In this document: positions 25,911 through 35,800 of the stretch, in pieces
How the letters are laid out: each line of letters opens with the position of its first letter
How positions within the stretch are numbered: position 1 is the stretch's first letter
Assembly (NCBI RefSeq): GCF_029626155.1
Contig: NZ_JARUBL010000001.1
Location: forward strand, 2,852,001 to 2,916,000
DNA length: 64,000 bases
Direction: 5' to 3'
Origin: Solwaraspora sp. WMMD1047
Lineage (GTDB): Bacteria > Actinomycetota > Actinomycetes > Mycobacteriales > Micromonosporaceae
Translations under genes and position numbers: made by a program
The notes under the pieces: model-generated
Told to the model about the DNA's origin: nothing
Database searches by the model: none
The model's input: the letters and a program-made list of their open reading frames with translations, nothing else

Positions 25911-26861
25911 GTGGCCGTCATGGACGCCGCCACCGTGGAGCGTTTCGAGGCCAACCGGGACCGGTTGGCCTCGCTCGCGTACCGCCTGCTCGGGTCGGCG
26001 GCCGACGCCGAGGACGCCGTGCAGGACACGTTCCTGCGTTGGCACGCCGCCGACCGGGACCGCATCGAGGTGCCCGAGGCGTGGCTGACCAAGGTGGTGA
26101 CCAACGTGTCCCTCGACCGGCTGCGGTCGGCGCAGGCCCGGCGCGAGCGGGCGGCCGGCGAGTGGCTGCCCGAACCGCTGCTCGACGGCGACCCGATGCT
26201 CGGCCCGGCCGACACCGCCGTGCAGCGCGAATCGGTGACCCTGGCGATGCTGCTGCTGATGGAGCGCCTCTCCCCGGTCGAGCGGGCGGTCTACGTGCTG
26301 CGCGAGGCGTTCGCCTACCGCCACACCGAGATCGCCGAGATCCTCGACATCACCGAGTCCGCCAGCCAGCAGCACGCGCACCGCGCCCGGCAGCGGATCG
26401 CCGCCGGGCGGGCCGGTGGTCGGATCGACCAGGCCGCCGCCCGCAGGGTCGTCGAGGCGTTCGTCGCCGCCGCCTCCTCGGGCGACGTAGACCGGCTGGT
26501 GGCGCTGCTCACCGACGACGCGACCGGGATCTCCGACGGCGCCGGCTTCGGGCCGGCCCGCAAACTGCTGCGGCACGCGGACCCGCGGCGGCTGGCCATC
26601 GCCCTGCGGGCCGCCTTCCTGCCGACCCCGGCGAAGCGGAAGCTGGTCGGCGGCTCCCCGTCGATGTACGCCGAGGTGGTCAACGGCTCGCCCGCCCTGA
26701 TCGCCGCGCTCGGCGACCGGGTCGTCGGAGTGGTGGTCCTGGCGGTCCGCGACGACCGGATCGCGGCCGTCTGCGGCATCGCCGACCCGGGCCGGCTCGG
26801 CCGCCTCACCCGCTGGTGGCGGCGGCGCGAGCCGGCCGCCCCGGTCATCACATCCTGGTGA
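25911..26861 (+). CDS. ECF41-type RNA polymerase sigma factor (SigJ-like)
   Basis: A 316-residue protein. Sigma region 2 (LASLAYRLLGSAADAEDAVQDTFLRW), the linker motif GEWLPEPLLD typical of ECF41, sigma region 4 (LSPVERAVYVLREAFAYRHTEIAEIL) and a C-terminal SnoaL-like domain of ~115 residues in place of an anti-sigma factor. In characterised ECF41 members the C-terminal domain controls activity. The usual terminal NPDKL motif is IADPGRLGRL here. GTG at 25911 or ATG at 25920 are both possible starts. Confidence 0.9.
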   Translation: MAVMDAATVERFEANRDRLASLAYRLLGSAADAEDAVQDTFLRWHAADRDRIEVPEAWLTKVVTNVSLDRLRSAQARRERAAGEWLPEPLLDGDPMLGPADTAVQRESVTLAMLLLMERLSPVERAVYVLREAFAYRHTEIAEILDITESASQQHAHRARQRIAAGRAGGRIDQAAARRVVEAFVAAASSGDVDRLVALLTDDATGISDGAGFGPARKLLRHADPRRLAIALRAAFLPTPAKRKLVGGSPSMYAEVVNGSPALIAALGDRVVGVVVLAVRDDRIAAVCGIADPGRLGRLTRWWRRREPAAPVITSW

Positions 26862-26871
26862 CCGGCGGCGG

Positions 26872-27756
26872 TCAGCCTGCCGCGTCGGCTCCGGACCCGG
26901 GCATTGACGGCTGAGCCGGGCGGCCGGGCGTCGTCGGGTGCGCCGGGCCGGCCAGGGTGGCCGGCACCGCCATGCCGGGGACCGGGTGGAACGCGGGTGT
27001 GCTGCCGGCGATGCGGTCCCGCTGCGCGGCGCTGATCTGCCGGATCACCCTGGTGAAGGTGTACGCGGCGAGCACCATCACCGCGGCCACGATCGCCTGG
27101 TACCCGAACGCCTCGCCGTAGTATCCGACGTAGCGCTGGTAGTCGGAGCGGGCGCTGAGCAGTTGGGGCAGGCTCCCGTAGGTCTGTTCGTCGGCGCGGC
27201 TGACCAGCCGGTCAACGATCGCCCACCCGATCCACGCCGCCCACCACACCTTCAGCACGGTCGGGGTGTCCGCCCGGCGCAGCGTCTCCCGGGCGATGTT
27301 GGCCACCACCCGGTAGGGCATGACCAGGTTGACGAACGGCACCAGCCACCCGGCGATGGACCAGCCCACCGAGATGGGGGTCGCCGCGTCCGGGAACGCG
27401 TCCAGGTTCTTGCGGGCCCGGTAGGTCCAGATGATCGTCAGGACCGCCGTGGTCAGCAGCGCGACCACCAGCGGCAGCGAGACCAGCACGGTCACCAGCA
27501 GGGCGACGTCCAGCAGCGCCGGGTCGCTGGTGTCCCGGGCCTGGACGGCGAGTGACCTGCCGATCAGGGTGGAGAGCCAGTACGCCACGGTGAACCCGGC
27601 GGTGACCCAGGCGGCCACCACCGCGGCGGTGCCGATCCCGGTCACCGGGTAAGTACGTGCGCCGAGCCGGACCATGGGCGGTGGGGCGGGTGCCTGGCAG
27701 GTCGGGCAGAAGGCGTCGGAGACGGCGAGCGCCGCGCCGCAGGTTCGGCAGATCAT
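26872..27756 (-). CDS. DUF4328 membrane protein with N-terminal zinc ribbon
   Basis: A 294-residue protein. Residues 1-25 carry two Cys pairs (CRTCGAAL...FCPTCQAP), a zinc-ribbon. Then about five membrane helices with the DUF4328 core (WTYRARKNLDAF, GWSIAGWLVPFVNLVMPYRVV, VWWAAWI). The C-terminal 40 residues are Pro-rich. The function of DUF4328 is unknown. It is convergent with the sigma gene (10-bp gap). Confidence 0.85.
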   Translation of the reverse strand: MICRTCGAALAVSDAFCPTCQAPAPPPMVRLGARTYPVTGIGTAAVVAAWVTAGFTVAYWLSTLIGRSLAVQARDTSDPALLDVALLVTVLVSLPLVVALLTTAVLTIIWTYRARKNLDAFPDAATPISVGWSIAGWLVPFVNLVMPYRVVANIARETLRRADTPTVLKVWWAAWIGWAIVDRLVSRADEQTYGSLPQLLSARSDYQRYVGYYGEAFGYQAIVAAVMVLAAYTFTRVIRQISAAQRDRIAGSTPAFHPVPGMAVPATLAGPAHPTTPGRPAQPSMPGSGADAAG

Positions 27757-27916
27757 CGGTTACTCCTGTGTAGACATGAGCGGCCAGCTTAGGGCGTCGG
27801 TCGACTCACCGCAGCCCGGTTTGTCGGCGCGGTCGCCGGACCGGTCCGGGCCGGCCGCATCCAACCGGTGACCTCCCGACGAAGTGTCCCGGTAGGGGAT
27901 CGTCGACTCCGGGAGG

Positions 27917-28630
27917 GTGGCCAGGGTGCTGACCGAGGGGGCGTCACGGGTGGATCCGCAGCCGGCCCGCGACCGGCTGCGCCGGGCCGGTGACCGGCTC
28001 GACCCGTACCGGGTGGCCGACCTGGTGGCGGAGCTGGCCGGGGCGGCGGGCGTGGTGGAGGTGTGGGACCAGCTCTGCGTACCGCTGCTGGCTGGCCTGC
28101 CCGGCCGGGCCGGGATCGACATCGCGGTCGAGCACACGCTGTCGGAGGGCATCCGGGCCGGCCTGGACCGGCACGCGCCGCGCCCGGACCAGGGCGGTCC
28201 GGGCCGGCCGGAGAAACCGGGACCGGGACGGGTGCGCGGGGTGCTGCTGGCGGCCGCGGAGCGGGAGGAGCACTGTCTGGCGCTGCACGCGCTGGCGGCC
28301 GCGTTGCGCGAACGCGGCCGGTCGTGCCTGCTGCTGGGCGCCGCGGTGCCGTGGAGCGCGTTGTCGACCGCGGCCCGCCGGACCGCCGCGCAGACCGTGG
28401 TGGTGTGGGCGCAGACCCAGGCCACCGGCCGGGACCATCGGCTCGTCCGGCTGGCCCGGGGGCTGCCGGAGACCCGGGTCTTCGCGGCCGGGCCGGGTTG
28501 GCCGGCGCGGCTGCCCGGACCGGTGGCCCGGCTCGGATCGCTGCGGGAGGCGGTACGCCGATGCGGCCAGGCGGGTGACGCCGGCCACATACGAAACGAT
28601 ACCGTTCCGTATCGCTTCCTGCGGCCCTAG
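27917..28630 (+). CDS. B12-binding-domain-like protein without HTH
   Basis: A 237-residue protein resembling the sensor half of CarH/LitR-type MerR regulators: a helical part with AVEHTLSEGIRAGL (E72-H73, the cap-domain EH) and a Rossmann part with AEREEHCLALHALAAALRER and CLLLGAAVPWSALS. The cap Trp (about ten residues before EH) is replaced by Pro, and the DxH cobalamin motif appears as E-x-H (117-119). No helix-turn-helix precedes it and none is encoded in frame upstream. It may bind cobalamin or be a degenerate relic. Its 3' end contains the operator of the next gene. Confidence 0.6.
   Translation: MARVLTEGASRVDPQPARDRLRRAGDRLDPYRVADLVAELAGAAGVVEVWDQLCVPLLAGLPGRAGIDIAVEHTLSEGIRAGLDRHAPRPDQGGPGRPEKPGPGRVRGVLLAAAEREEHCLALHALAAALRERGRSCLLLGAAVPWSALSTAARRTAAQTVVVWAQTQATGRDHRLVRLARGLPETRVFAAGPGWPARLPGPVARLGSLREAVRRCGQAGDAGHIRNDTVPYRFLRP
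28597..28614. promoter_or_regulatory. TetR-type operator before the MFS gene
   Basis: CGATAC (28597-28602), six bases, then GTATCG (28609-28614) make a palindrome. It lies inside the 3' end of the B12-like gene, 74 bp upstream of the MFS ATG. A TetR gene follows the transporter, so repression of the MFS-tetR operon is the natural reading. Confidence 0.5.
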
Positions 28631-28687
28631 AGTCGGTCGGCGGGGGTGGCCGACAGCCACCGCACCCGACGGGGGAGGGGCACCAGG

Positions 28688-30328
28688 ATGAGCACCACAC
28701 CGAACACCGGGCGGACCGACCCGCCCGACACCGGACATCCACGGCGCTGGGCGATCCTCGGCGTACTGGTGATCAGCCTGCTGGTGGTGGTGCTCGACAA
28801 CACCATCCTCAACGTCGCGCTGCGCACCCTCGCCGACCCGGTACACGGGCTCGGCGCCACCCAGGGCGAACTCGAGTGGTCGATCAACTCGTACACCCTG
28901 GTCTTCGCGGGTCTGCTCTTCACCTTCGGCGTGCTCGGCGACCGCTACGGGCGCAAGCGCTTCCTGCTGCTCGGCCTGGCCGCCTTCGGGCTCTCCTCGC
29001 TGCTGTCCGCGTACGCCCAGGACCCGGCGCAACTGATCGCCGCCCGGGCGGTGATGGGCCTCGGCGGGGCGGCCATCATGCCGGTCACCCTCTCGATCAT
29101 CTCCAACGTCTTCGACCCGCGTGAACGCGGCCGGGCGATCGGCGTCTGGGCCGGCGCGGTCGGTCTGGCCGTCGCCATCGGGCCGGTCGCCGGCGGGCTG
29201 CTGCTGGAGCGCTTCTGGTGGGGCTCGGTCTTCCTGGTCAACGTCCCGGTGGTGGCCGTCGGCCTGATCGCCGTCGCCCTGCTGGTGCCCGAGTCGCGCG
29301 ACCCGAAGCCCGGCCGGATCGACGTGCTCGGAGTGGCGCTGTCGGTCGTCGGGCTGGTCGCCCTCTCCTACGGCATCATCGACGGCGGCGAGCACGGCTT
29401 CGGCCGGCCGGTGGTCTGGGCGGCGATCCTCGGCGGACTCGCGGTGCTGGCCGCCTTCGTCCGCCACGAACTGCGCATCCCGTACCCGTCGCTGGACGTC
29501 CGGCTGTTCACGCTGCCGCGGTTCGCCGCGCCGGTCGCGCTGGTCGGGCTGGTCTTCTTCGCTGCGATGGGCGTGCTCTTCTTCAGCTCGTTCTACTTCC
29601 AACTGGTACGCGGCTACACACCGCTGCAGACCGGCCTGCTCTACCTGCCCTTCGCCGGCGCCCAACTCCTGTTCGCCCCCCGCAGCGCCGCCCAGGTACA
29701 CCGGTACGGAGCGAAGGCGGTCGCCGCCGCCGGGCTCGGCCTCACCCTGGTCGGCGTCGGCGCCTTCGCCCTGGTCGACGCCGAAACCCCACTGTGGATC
29801 ATCTGCGTCGTCTTCTTCCTGCAGGGTGCCGGGATGGCCAGCATCGTGCCGCCGGCCACCGAACTGATCATGTCCGCGCTGCCCCGCGAGAAGGCCGGCG
29901 TCGGATCGGCGGTCAGCAACACGATCCGCCAGGTCTCCGGCGCGCTCGGCCTGGCGGTGCTCGGCTCGGTGCTGGCCGCCATCTACCGCAGCCGGATCTC
30001 CGACACCGCCGGGACGCTGCCCGAGCCGGTCCGGTCGGCGGCCGGCGAGTCGATCTCCGGGGCGTACGGGGTGGCCGACCTGCTCGGTCCGGCCGGGGCC
30101 GGCCTGATCGCCGCCGCCGACGACGCCTTCCTCACCGCCATGCACACCGCCGCCACCGTCGCCGCGGTGGTGGCCGGGCTGGGCGTGCTGGTGGTGCTGC
30201 GCTGGATGCCCGGCCGCCCCACCCCGGCGCCCGGACCGGCCGACACCGCCAGACCGGCCGACACCGCCGGACCGGCCGACACCACCGGGCCGGGTTCCCG
30301 GGATCCGGTCGGGGCCGGGCGAGAATAG
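28688..30328 (+). CDS. DHA2-family MFS drug exporter
   Basis: A 546-residue, 14-helix antiporter. Motif D1-like [15 protein letters not shown], motif [17 protein letters not shown], and motif C-like [18 protein letters not shown] are clear. Such proteins export hydrophobic drugs with proton motive force. The C-terminus ends with ~30 residues of repeated (A/G)-PADT, likely disordered. ATG at 28688 after GGGGAGGGGCACCAGG. It is paired with tetR six bases downstream. Confidence 0.88.
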   Translation: MSTTPNTGRTDPPDTGHPRRWAILGVLVISLLVVVLDNTILNVALRTLADPVHGLGATQGELEWSINSYTLVFAGLLFTFGVLGDRYGRKRFLLLGLAAFGLSSLLSAYAQDPAQLIAARAVMGLGGAAIMPVTLSIISNVFDPRERGRAIGVWAGAVGLAVAIGPVAGGLLLERFWWGSVFLVNVPVVAVGLIAVALLVPESRDPKPGRIDVLGVALSVVGLVALSYGIIDGGEHGFGRPVVWAAILGGLAVLAAFVRHELRIPYPSLDVRLFTLPRFAAPVALVGLVFFAAMGVLFFSSFYFQLVRGYTPLQTGLLYLPFAGAQLLFAPRSAAQVHRYGAKAVAAAGLGLTLVGVGAFALVDAETPLWIICVVFFLQGAGMASIVPPATELIMSALPREKAGVGSAVSNTIRQVSGALGLAVLGSVLAAIYRSRISDTAGTLPEPVRSAAGESISGAYGVADLLGPAGAGLIAAADDAFLTAMHTAATVAAVVAGLGVLVVLRWMPGRPTPAPGPADTARPADTAGPADTTGPGSRDPVGAGRE

Positions 30329-30334
30329 CCAGTC

Positions 30335-30979
30335 ATGACCGTCGCAGACGTCCCGCCCCGGCCACCCGGCCGACCCCGCAGCAGCCGCGCGGACGAGGCG
30401 ATCGTGGCGGCGACGCTCGCCCTGCTCGCCGAGGGCACCGCGATCGAGGCGATCGCGATCGAGGCGATCGCGGCGCGGGCCGGCGTCGGCAAGGCCACCA
30501 TCTACCGGCGCTGGCCGGGCAAGGACGAACTGCTGCGCGACGCGCTGCGTACCCTGAAGGGCCCACCGCCCGTGCCGGCCGGCGAGTCGGTCCGCGACGA
30601 CCTGATCGCGCTGCTGGAACCGATCTGTCGGGGCACCGACGGCCCGGCCGCCCAGGTGCTGCCCAGCCTGGTGCTGGCCGGGCGGACCAGCCCGGAGCGG
30701 CACCGGCTCTACCAGGAGCTGATCGAGCCGAGCCGCGAGGTGCTGCGGGAGGTGCTGCGCCGAGGGGTACGTCTCGGCGAACTCCGGGCCGACCTGGACG
30801 TCGAGTTGGCGGTGGCGCTGCTGACCGGACCGGTGCTGACCCAGCGGATGCTGCGCGCCCAGCCCCGCCTGGACGGAGCGAACCTGCCGGCCCGGGTCGT
30901 CGACGCCGTCCTGGCCGGCATCGCCGGACCGGACGGCGCGGGGCGTGTCGACGTTCCGGACCGGATCGGCGACCAGTAG
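30335..30979 (+). CDS. TetR/AcrR-family regulator
   Basis: A 214-residue repressor. N-terminal [23 protein letters not shown], then [20 protein letters not shown] with the K-x-x-IYRRW recognition helix. A 15-bp duplication (GCGATCGAGGCGATC twice, around 30440) gives [11 protein letters not shown] within the HTH. The C-terminal ligand domain resembles TetR_C_11-type sequences ([19 protein letters not shown]). It probably represses the preceding exporter and itself. Confidence 0.88.
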   Translation: MTVADVPPRPPGRPRSSRADEAIVAATLALLAEGTAIEAIAIEAIAARAGVGKATIYRRWPGKDELLRDALRTLKGPPPVPAGESVRDDLIALLEPICRGTDGPAAQVLPSLVLAGRTSPERHRLYQELIEPSREVLREVLRRGVRLGELRADLDVELAVALLTGPVLTQRMLRAQPRLDGANLPARVVDAVLAGIAGPDGAGRVDVPDRIGDQ

Positions 30980-31023
30980 GGTGTCGAACACACGTACGTG
31001 CTGACGGCAGGGGAGGGGGCGGC

Positions 31024-31548
31024 GTGCGGGTTCTCGGCGTCGACCCAGGGCTGACCAGGTGCGGCGTCGGGGTGGTGGAGGGGGTGCCCGGCCGGCCGTG
31101 CACGCTCGTCGCCTACTACGTGATCCACACCGACCCCGGCAACGAACTGCCGCTGCGCCTGCTGCACCTGGACCGCACCCTCACCGACCTGGTGGCCGAA
31201 CACCGGCCCGCCAGCGTCGCCGTCGAGCGGGTGTTCAGCCAGCACAACGTGCGTACGGTGATGGGCACCGCGCAGGTGAGCGCGGTGGCGGTGCTGGCCG
31301 GCGCGCGCGCCGGGCTGCCGGTCCAGACCTACACTCCCAGCGAGGTGAAGGCGGCGGTGACCGGCTCCGGCCGGGCCGACAAGGCGCAGGTCACGGCGAT
31401 GGTCACCCGGCTGCTCGGGTTGACCGAGGCGCCCCGGCCGGCGGACGCCGCGGACGCGTTGGCGCTGGCCATCTGCCATGTCTGGCGGGGCGGCACCAGA
31501 TCGAAGCTGGCGGCGGCGGCCGCCGCCAGACGAGGAGGAGCGGCATGA
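31024..31548 (+). CDS. ruvC: Holliday junction resolvase RuvC
   Basis: A 174-residue endonuclease. The acidic active site is visible: Asp in [14 protein letters not shown], Glu in [12 protein letters not shown], and the Asp pair in [13 protein letters not shown]. It cuts four-way junctions in partnership with RuvAB. GTG at 31024 follows GGGGAGGGGGC; the long frame open upstream is a shadow of the MFS and TetR genes. Overlaps ruvA by 4 bp. The backbone resumes here after the accessory block. Confidence 0.96.
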   Translation: MRVLGVDPGLTRCGVGVVEGVPGRPCTLVAYYVIHTDPGNELPLRLLHLDRTLTDLVAEHRPASVAVERVFSQHNVRTVMGTAQVSAVAVLAGARAGLPVQTYTPSEVKAAVTGSGRADKAQVTAMVTRLLGLTEAPRPADAADALALAICHVWRGGTRSKLAAAAAARRGGAA

Positions 31549-32147
31549 TCGCGAGCGTGCGGGGCGTGGTGGCCGGGCTCTCGCCGGACGGCGCGGTGAT
31601 CGAGGTGGGTGGCGTCGGACTGGCCGTGCAGTGCGCGCCCGGCACGCTCGCCGGCCTGCGGGTCGGCGGGCCGGCCCGGCTGGCGACCAGCCTGGTGGTC
31701 CGGGAGGACTCGCTGACCCTCTACGGCTTCGCCGACGACGACGAGAAGCAGCTGTTCGAGCTCCTGCAGACGGCCAGCGGGGTCGGCCCCCGGCTGGCCC
31801 AGGCGGTGCTGGCCGTGCACACCCCGGACACCGTCCGCAAGGCGATCGCCAACGCCGACACCGCCACCCTGACCCGGGTGCCGGGGATCGGCAAGAAGGG
31901 CGCCGAGCGGCTGGTGCTGGAGCTGCGCGACCGGATCGGCCCGGTGGCGGTCGGCCCCGACGGTGCCGCCGGGGTGACCGTCGGCGCCTGGCCGGACCAG
32001 GTACGCCAGGCACTGATCGGGCTCGGCTGGACCGCCGCCCAGGCCGACCAGGCGGTGGCCGCGGTCGCGGAGACCCTCGACGGCGCCACCCCGCCAGTGC
32101 CGGTGCTGCTCAAGCAGGCCATCCGGCTGCTCGGGAAGACCCGATGA
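31545..32147 (+). CDS. ruvA: Holliday junction DNA helicase subunit RuvA
   Basis: A 200-residue protein: N-terminal OB domain ([20 protein letters not shown]), two helix-hairpin-helix motifs ([38 protein letters not shown]), and the C-terminal domain III that contacts RuvB ([19 protein letters not shown]). It binds the junction as a tetramer. ATG at 31545 after GAGGAGCGGC; ATGA overlap with ruvB. Confidence 0.97.
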   Translation: MIASVRGVVAGLSPDGAVIEVGGVGLAVQCAPGTLAGLRVGGPARLATSLVVREDSLTLYGFADDDEKQLFELLQTASGVGPRLAQAVLAVHTPDTVRKAIANADTATLTRVPGIGKKGAERLVLELRDRIGPVAVGPDGAAGVTVGAWPDQVRQALIGLGWTAAQADQAVAAVAETLDGATPPVPVLLKQAIRLLGKTR

Positions 32148-33223
32148 CCGCTGCCGACGACCCGTCGACCGGCCTGGTCTCCGGGTACGCCAGCGACGCC
32201 GACCGGGACGCCGAGGCCAGCGTCCGGCCGAAGCGGCTGGCCGACTTCATCGCCCAGCACCGGGTACGCGACCAGCTCGACCTGCTGCTGCGCGGCGCGA
32301 TGGGCCGCGGCCGCCCCCCGGACCACATCCTGCTGTCAGGGCCGCCTGGCTTAGGTAAGACCACGTTGGCCAACATCGTCGCCGCCGAGCTCGGTGCGGG
32401 GCTGCGGGTGACCAGCGGGCCGGCCATCGAACGCTCCGGTGACCTAGCCGCGATCGTCACCAGCCTGACCGAGGGCGACGTGCTCTTCATCGACGAGATC
32501 CACCGGATCGCCAAGCCCGCCGAGGAGCTGCTCTACAGCGCGATGGAGGACTTCCGGGTGGACGTGGTGGTGGGCAAGGGGCCCGGTGCCACCGCCATCC
32601 CGCTGGACGTCGAGCCGTTCACGCTGGTCGGGGCGACCACCCGGTCCGGACTGCTGACCGGCCCGATGCGCGACCGGTTCGGGTTCGTGGCGCACCTGGA
32701 CTTCTACGACGCGGCCGACCTGGCGGTGCTGCTGCACCGGTCGGCGCGGATCATGGACGTGCCGATCACCGAGGACGGGGCGGCCGAGATCGCCGGCCGG
32801 TCCCGGGGCACCCCGCGGATCGCCAACCGGCTGCTGCGCCGGGTCCGCGACTACGCGGAGGTGCGCGCGGACGGGGTGGTCAACCTGGCCACCGCGCGGG
32901 CCGCGCTGCGCGTCTACGACGTCGACGAGCTCGGCCTCGACCGGCTGGACAAGGCGGTGCTGACCGCGCTGGTCGACTCGTTCCGGGGTGGTCCGGTGGG
33001 GTTGTCGACGCTGGCGGTGGCGGTGGGGGAGCAGCCGGACACCGTCGAGGAGGTCTGCGAGCCGTTCCTGGTCCGGGCGGGTCTGCTGGCGCGGACCCCG
33101 CGCGGCCGGGTGGCCACCGAGGCGGCTTGGCGCCATCTGGGTCGTACGCCCCCGACTGGTACCTTTGGCCTGGGTGCCGCCCCGGCGCCCGACCTGTTCT
33201 CCGCGGAGACGCCTGGGCCGTGA
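32144..33223 (+). CDS. ruvB: Holliday junction DNA helicase subunit RuvB
   Basis: A 359-residue AAA+ motor: Walker [11 protein letters not shown], Walker [10 protein letters not shown], sensor 1 [11 protein letters not shown], arginine finger region MRDRFG, sensor 2 [16 protein letters not shown] and a winged-helix C-terminus. It drives branch migration. The C-terminal ~25 residues are a Pro-rich extension. ruvC-ruvA-ruvB form an overlapping operon; yajC follows 135 bp later. Confidence 0.97.
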   Translation: MTAADDPSTGLVSGYASDADRDAEASVRPKRLADFIAQHRVRDQLDLLLRGAMGRGRPPDHILLSGPPGLGKTTLANIVAAELGAGLRVTSGPAIERSGDLAAIVTSLTEGDVLFIDEIHRIAKPAEELLYSAMEDFRVDVVVGKGPGATAIPLDVEPFTLVGATTRSGLLTGPMRDRFGFVAHLDFYDAADLAVLLHRSARIMDVPITEDGAAEIAGRSRGTPRIANRLLRRVRDYAEVRADGVVNLATARAALRVYDVDELGLDRLDKAVLTALVDSFRGGPVGLSTLAVAVGEQPDTVEEVCEPFLVRAGLLARTPRGRVATEAAWRHLGRTPPTGTFGLGAAPAPDLFSAETPGP

Positions 33224-33358
33224 TCCGTTCGTGATCCCTGCCGCCTGCGGTGCTCTCAGCCTGAGGGATTACACTCGCCGCGTTGTTAACAGGACGTGAG
33301 ATCCTGCCTCCGGTCCGGCGCGGCGCGTCGTCCGGGGCCAATGGGAAGGTCATAGACC

Positions 33359-33697
33359 GTGTATTTGGCGCAAGAGTCCGGCGGCGCCGGCGGCTTTCTG
33401 CCGATCATGATGATCGTGCTGCTCTTCGGGGTCATGTACTTCATGATGATCCGGCCGCAGCAGAAGCGCCGCAAGGAAGCCGAGCAGATGCAGTCCTCGA
33501 TCGGCCCCGGCGACGAGGTGGTCACCATCGGCGGCCTCTACGGCACCGTGACCAGTGTCGACCAGGAGACGGTGATGCTCGAGGTGGCTCCCGGCGTGCA
33601 GACCCGCTACGCCCGCCCGGCGATCGCCCGGGTGGTCACCCAGACCACGCCCGAGCGGGTCGAGCCGGTCGTCGACGAGGCCGAGGCCAAGGACTGA
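33359..33697 (+). CDS. yajC: preprotein translocase subunit YajC
   Basis: A 112-residue protein with one membrane helix (FLPIMMIVLLFGVMYFMMI), the conserved RPQQKRRKE, and the GDEVVTIGGLYGTV segment. It associates with SecDF. The GTG at 33359 is the family-typical start. A gap of 191 bp separates it from secD; TTGATAAT at 33771-33778 may be a -10 element for a separate secD promoter. Confidence 0.95.
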   Translation: MYLAQESGGAGGFLPIMMIVLLFGVMYFMMIRPQQKRRKEAEQMQSSIGPGDEVVTIGGLYGTVTSVDQETVMLEVAPGVQTRYARPAIARVVTQTTPERVEPVVDEAEAKD

Positions 33698-33888
33698 CAA
33701 CCGGCGCCGGACGTCGGCCGCGGGTCCTCACCGACCCCGGGTACGCGGCGCCCGGAGGCATCGAAGATACTTGATAATCGCGCTGGCGTGCCGTCACGTC
33801 GGCGCGGCAGCACCCAGGTCGCCGGGAGGCCGGCGCTCCACCTGCCGCCACCACCAGCGGCCGAACCGCGCAGGGAGACAGGACAGCC

Positions 33889-35799
33889 GTGGCACCACCT
33901 CAGGGACAGATGCGGCCCGGGCGGCAACTGATCGTTCTCGGGCTGATCTTCGCCGTCCTCTATCTCATGGTCTTCTTCGCCGGCGCCAGCGGGAGCTGGC
34001 AGGACCGGCTGGAGCCGAGGCTCGGCCTCGACCTGGTCGGCGGCACCCGGATGACGCTGGAGGCGACCACCGAGGACGGCGGGGTCCCGCCGTCGGAGTC
34101 GCTGGAGGAGGCCCGGCAGATCATCGAGGCCCGGGTCAACGGCCTCGGCGTCTCCGAGGCCGAGGTGGTCACCGAGGGCAACCGGAACATCGTGGTCCTG
34201 CTGCCCGGCCAGAACCGCGACCTGAACGAGATCGGTGACGCGGCCGAACTGCGCTTCCGCAAGCTGCTCAAGATGACCGACGGCAGCGGGGCCAGCGCCG
34301 CCCCGGCCCCGACGGCCACCGCGGCTCCCGACCCGTCGGCCGGCCCGGACGCCTCGGCCGGCCCGGAGCCGTCCGGCAGCCCCGACGCCGCCGCGGGCTC
34401 GCCGAGCGCCGGGGGGAGTGGCGGCGGGCAGGGTGTGCTGGCCCAGGACGCCACCCCGACCCCGACCGCCACCCCGAGCCCGAGCGCCGAGGCCGAGCCA
34501 CCGGCGGACGCCGGACAGAACGCCCTGACGCCTGAGCAGCAGCTGGCCGCGGTCCGGCAGAAGGTCGGCGAGGCGGCCTGGACCGCCGCCGAGGGCCTGC
34601 AGGGTCCGGCCGACTTCACCCAGGACCCGGCGCTGGCCGAGACGCTGAAGCCGTTCGCCGACCTGACCCCGGCCGAGGTCCGGGTGTTGCCGCCGACCAT
34701 GCAGTTCAACCTGCCGATGGTCACCTGCGACAAGCTCGACCGCCGTACCCCCGGTTCGATCAAGGCACCCGACCAGCAGGTCGTCGCCTGCGAGCAGGGT
34801 CAGATGAAGTACCTGCTGGACGTCGCCAAGGTGCTCGGCACCGACGTGGACGACGCCACCGCGGTGCTCGACCAGACCACCAGCCAGTGGGTGGTCAGCC
34901 TGGACTTCACCGGGGACGGCCAGCGCAAGTGGACCGACCTGACCCGGGAGGCGTTCAACAACGAGGGCCAGGCCTGTGACGCCAGCGCGCTCGGCGACCA
35001 GAGCAAGTGCCGGGTCGCGGTGGTGCTCGACAACACGGTCATCTCCGCCCCGGAGATCCAGGGCGTGCTCACCGGCGACTCGCAGATCACCGGCAGCTTC
35101 AACAACCGGACCGCGAGCGAGCTGGCCAGCCAGCTGCGCTACGGCGCGCTGCCGCTGACCTTCACGCCGCAGGAGGCGCAGAGCATCACCGCCACCCTGG
35201 GCACCGAGTACCTGCGGGCCGGTCTGCTGGCCGCCGGTATCGGCATGCTGCTGGTCATCGTGTACGCCTTCTTCTACTACCGGCTGCTCGGCTCGGTGAT
35301 CTTCCTGAGCCTGATCCTCTCCGCGCTGCTGGTCTACGGCGCGTTGATCGTGCTCGGCCGGCAGATCGGCTTCACGCTGACGCTGGCCGGCATCGCGGGC
35401 TTCATCGTCTCGCTCGGTGTTGCGGCGGACTCGTTCGTCATCTACTTCGAACGATTGAAAGACGAGATCCGGGAGGGGCGCAGCCCGCGCAGCGCGGTGC
35501 CCCGGGCCTGGGTCCGGGCCCGCCGGACCATCATCTCCGCCAACGCCATCTCGATCATGGCGGCGGTGGTGCTCTACATCGTCTCGGTCGGCACCGTGCA
35601 GGGCTTCGCCTTCGCGCTCGGTCTGGCCACCATCCTCGACCTGGTCGTGGTCTTCCTCTTCCGGCATCCGATCATGACCTTGTTCGCGCGTACCCCGGCG
35701 TTCCTGTCGCCGCGGGTCAGTGGACTCGGTCGGGCCCTGGAGCAGAGCGACGACCGGGACGACAGCCAGCCCCGCAAGACCCGCCTGAAGGAGGCCTGA
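33889..35799 (+). CDS. secD: protein translocase subunit SecD
   Basis: A 636-residue membrane protein. TM1 near residues 12-30, the LGLDLVGGTRMTLEA signature, a large extracytoplasmic domain, then TM2-6 (LLAAGIGMLLVIVYAFFYYRLLG, DSFVIYFERLKDEIREG). Residues ~127-205 are an Ala/Pro/Ser/Gly-rich insertion that splits the first periplasmic-type domain; it is longer than in most SecD proteins and probably an unstructured surface loop. SecDF uses proton motive force to complete Sec export. GTG start at 33889; secF follows after 1 bp. Confidence 0.96.
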   Translation: MAPPQGQMRPGRQLIVLGLIFAVLYLMVFFAGASGSWQDRLEPRLGLDLVGGTRMTLEATTEDGGVPPSESLEEARQIIEARVNGLGVSEAEVVTEGNRNIVVLLPGQNRDLNEIGDAAELRFRKLLKMTDGSGASAAPAPTATAAPDPSAGPDASAGPEPSGSPDAAAGSPSAGGSGGGQGVLAQDATPTPTATPSPSAEAEPPADAGQNALTPEQQLAAVRQKVGEAAWTAAEGLQGPADFTQDPALAETLKPFADLTPAEVRVLPPTMQFNLPMVTCDKLDRRTPGSIKAPDQQVVACEQGQMKYLLDVAKVLGTDVDDATAVLDQTTSQWVVSLDFTGDGQRKWTDLTREAFNNEGQACDASALGDQSKCRVAVVLDNTVISAPEIQGVLTGDSQITGSFNNRTASELASQLRYGALPLTFTPQEAQSITATLGTEYLRAGLLAAGIGMLLVIVYAFFYYRLLGSVIFLSLILSALLVYGALIVLGRQIGFTLTLAGIAGFIVSLGVAADSFVIYFERLKDEIREGRSPRSAVPRAWVRARRTIISANAISIMAAVVLYIVSVGTVQGFAFALGLATILDLVVVFLFRHPIMTLFARTPAFLSPRVSGLGRALEQSDDRDDSQPRKTRLKEA

Positions 35800-35800
35800 G

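Noticed and set aside
27944-30991. 1015-codon minus-strand open frame over the MFS and TetR genes
   Set aside because: It is a low-complexity shadow of clear plus-strand genes, with no ribosome binding site or domain.
29218-31023. Long N-terminal extension in frame with ruvC
   Set aside because: It overlaps the MFS and TetR genes completely; RuvC begins at the GTG at 31024 with a strong ribosome binding site.
23091-31023. Accessory block as an integrative element
   Set aside because: No integrase, transposase, tRNA target or direct repeats marking both ends were seen; it may be several separate insertions.
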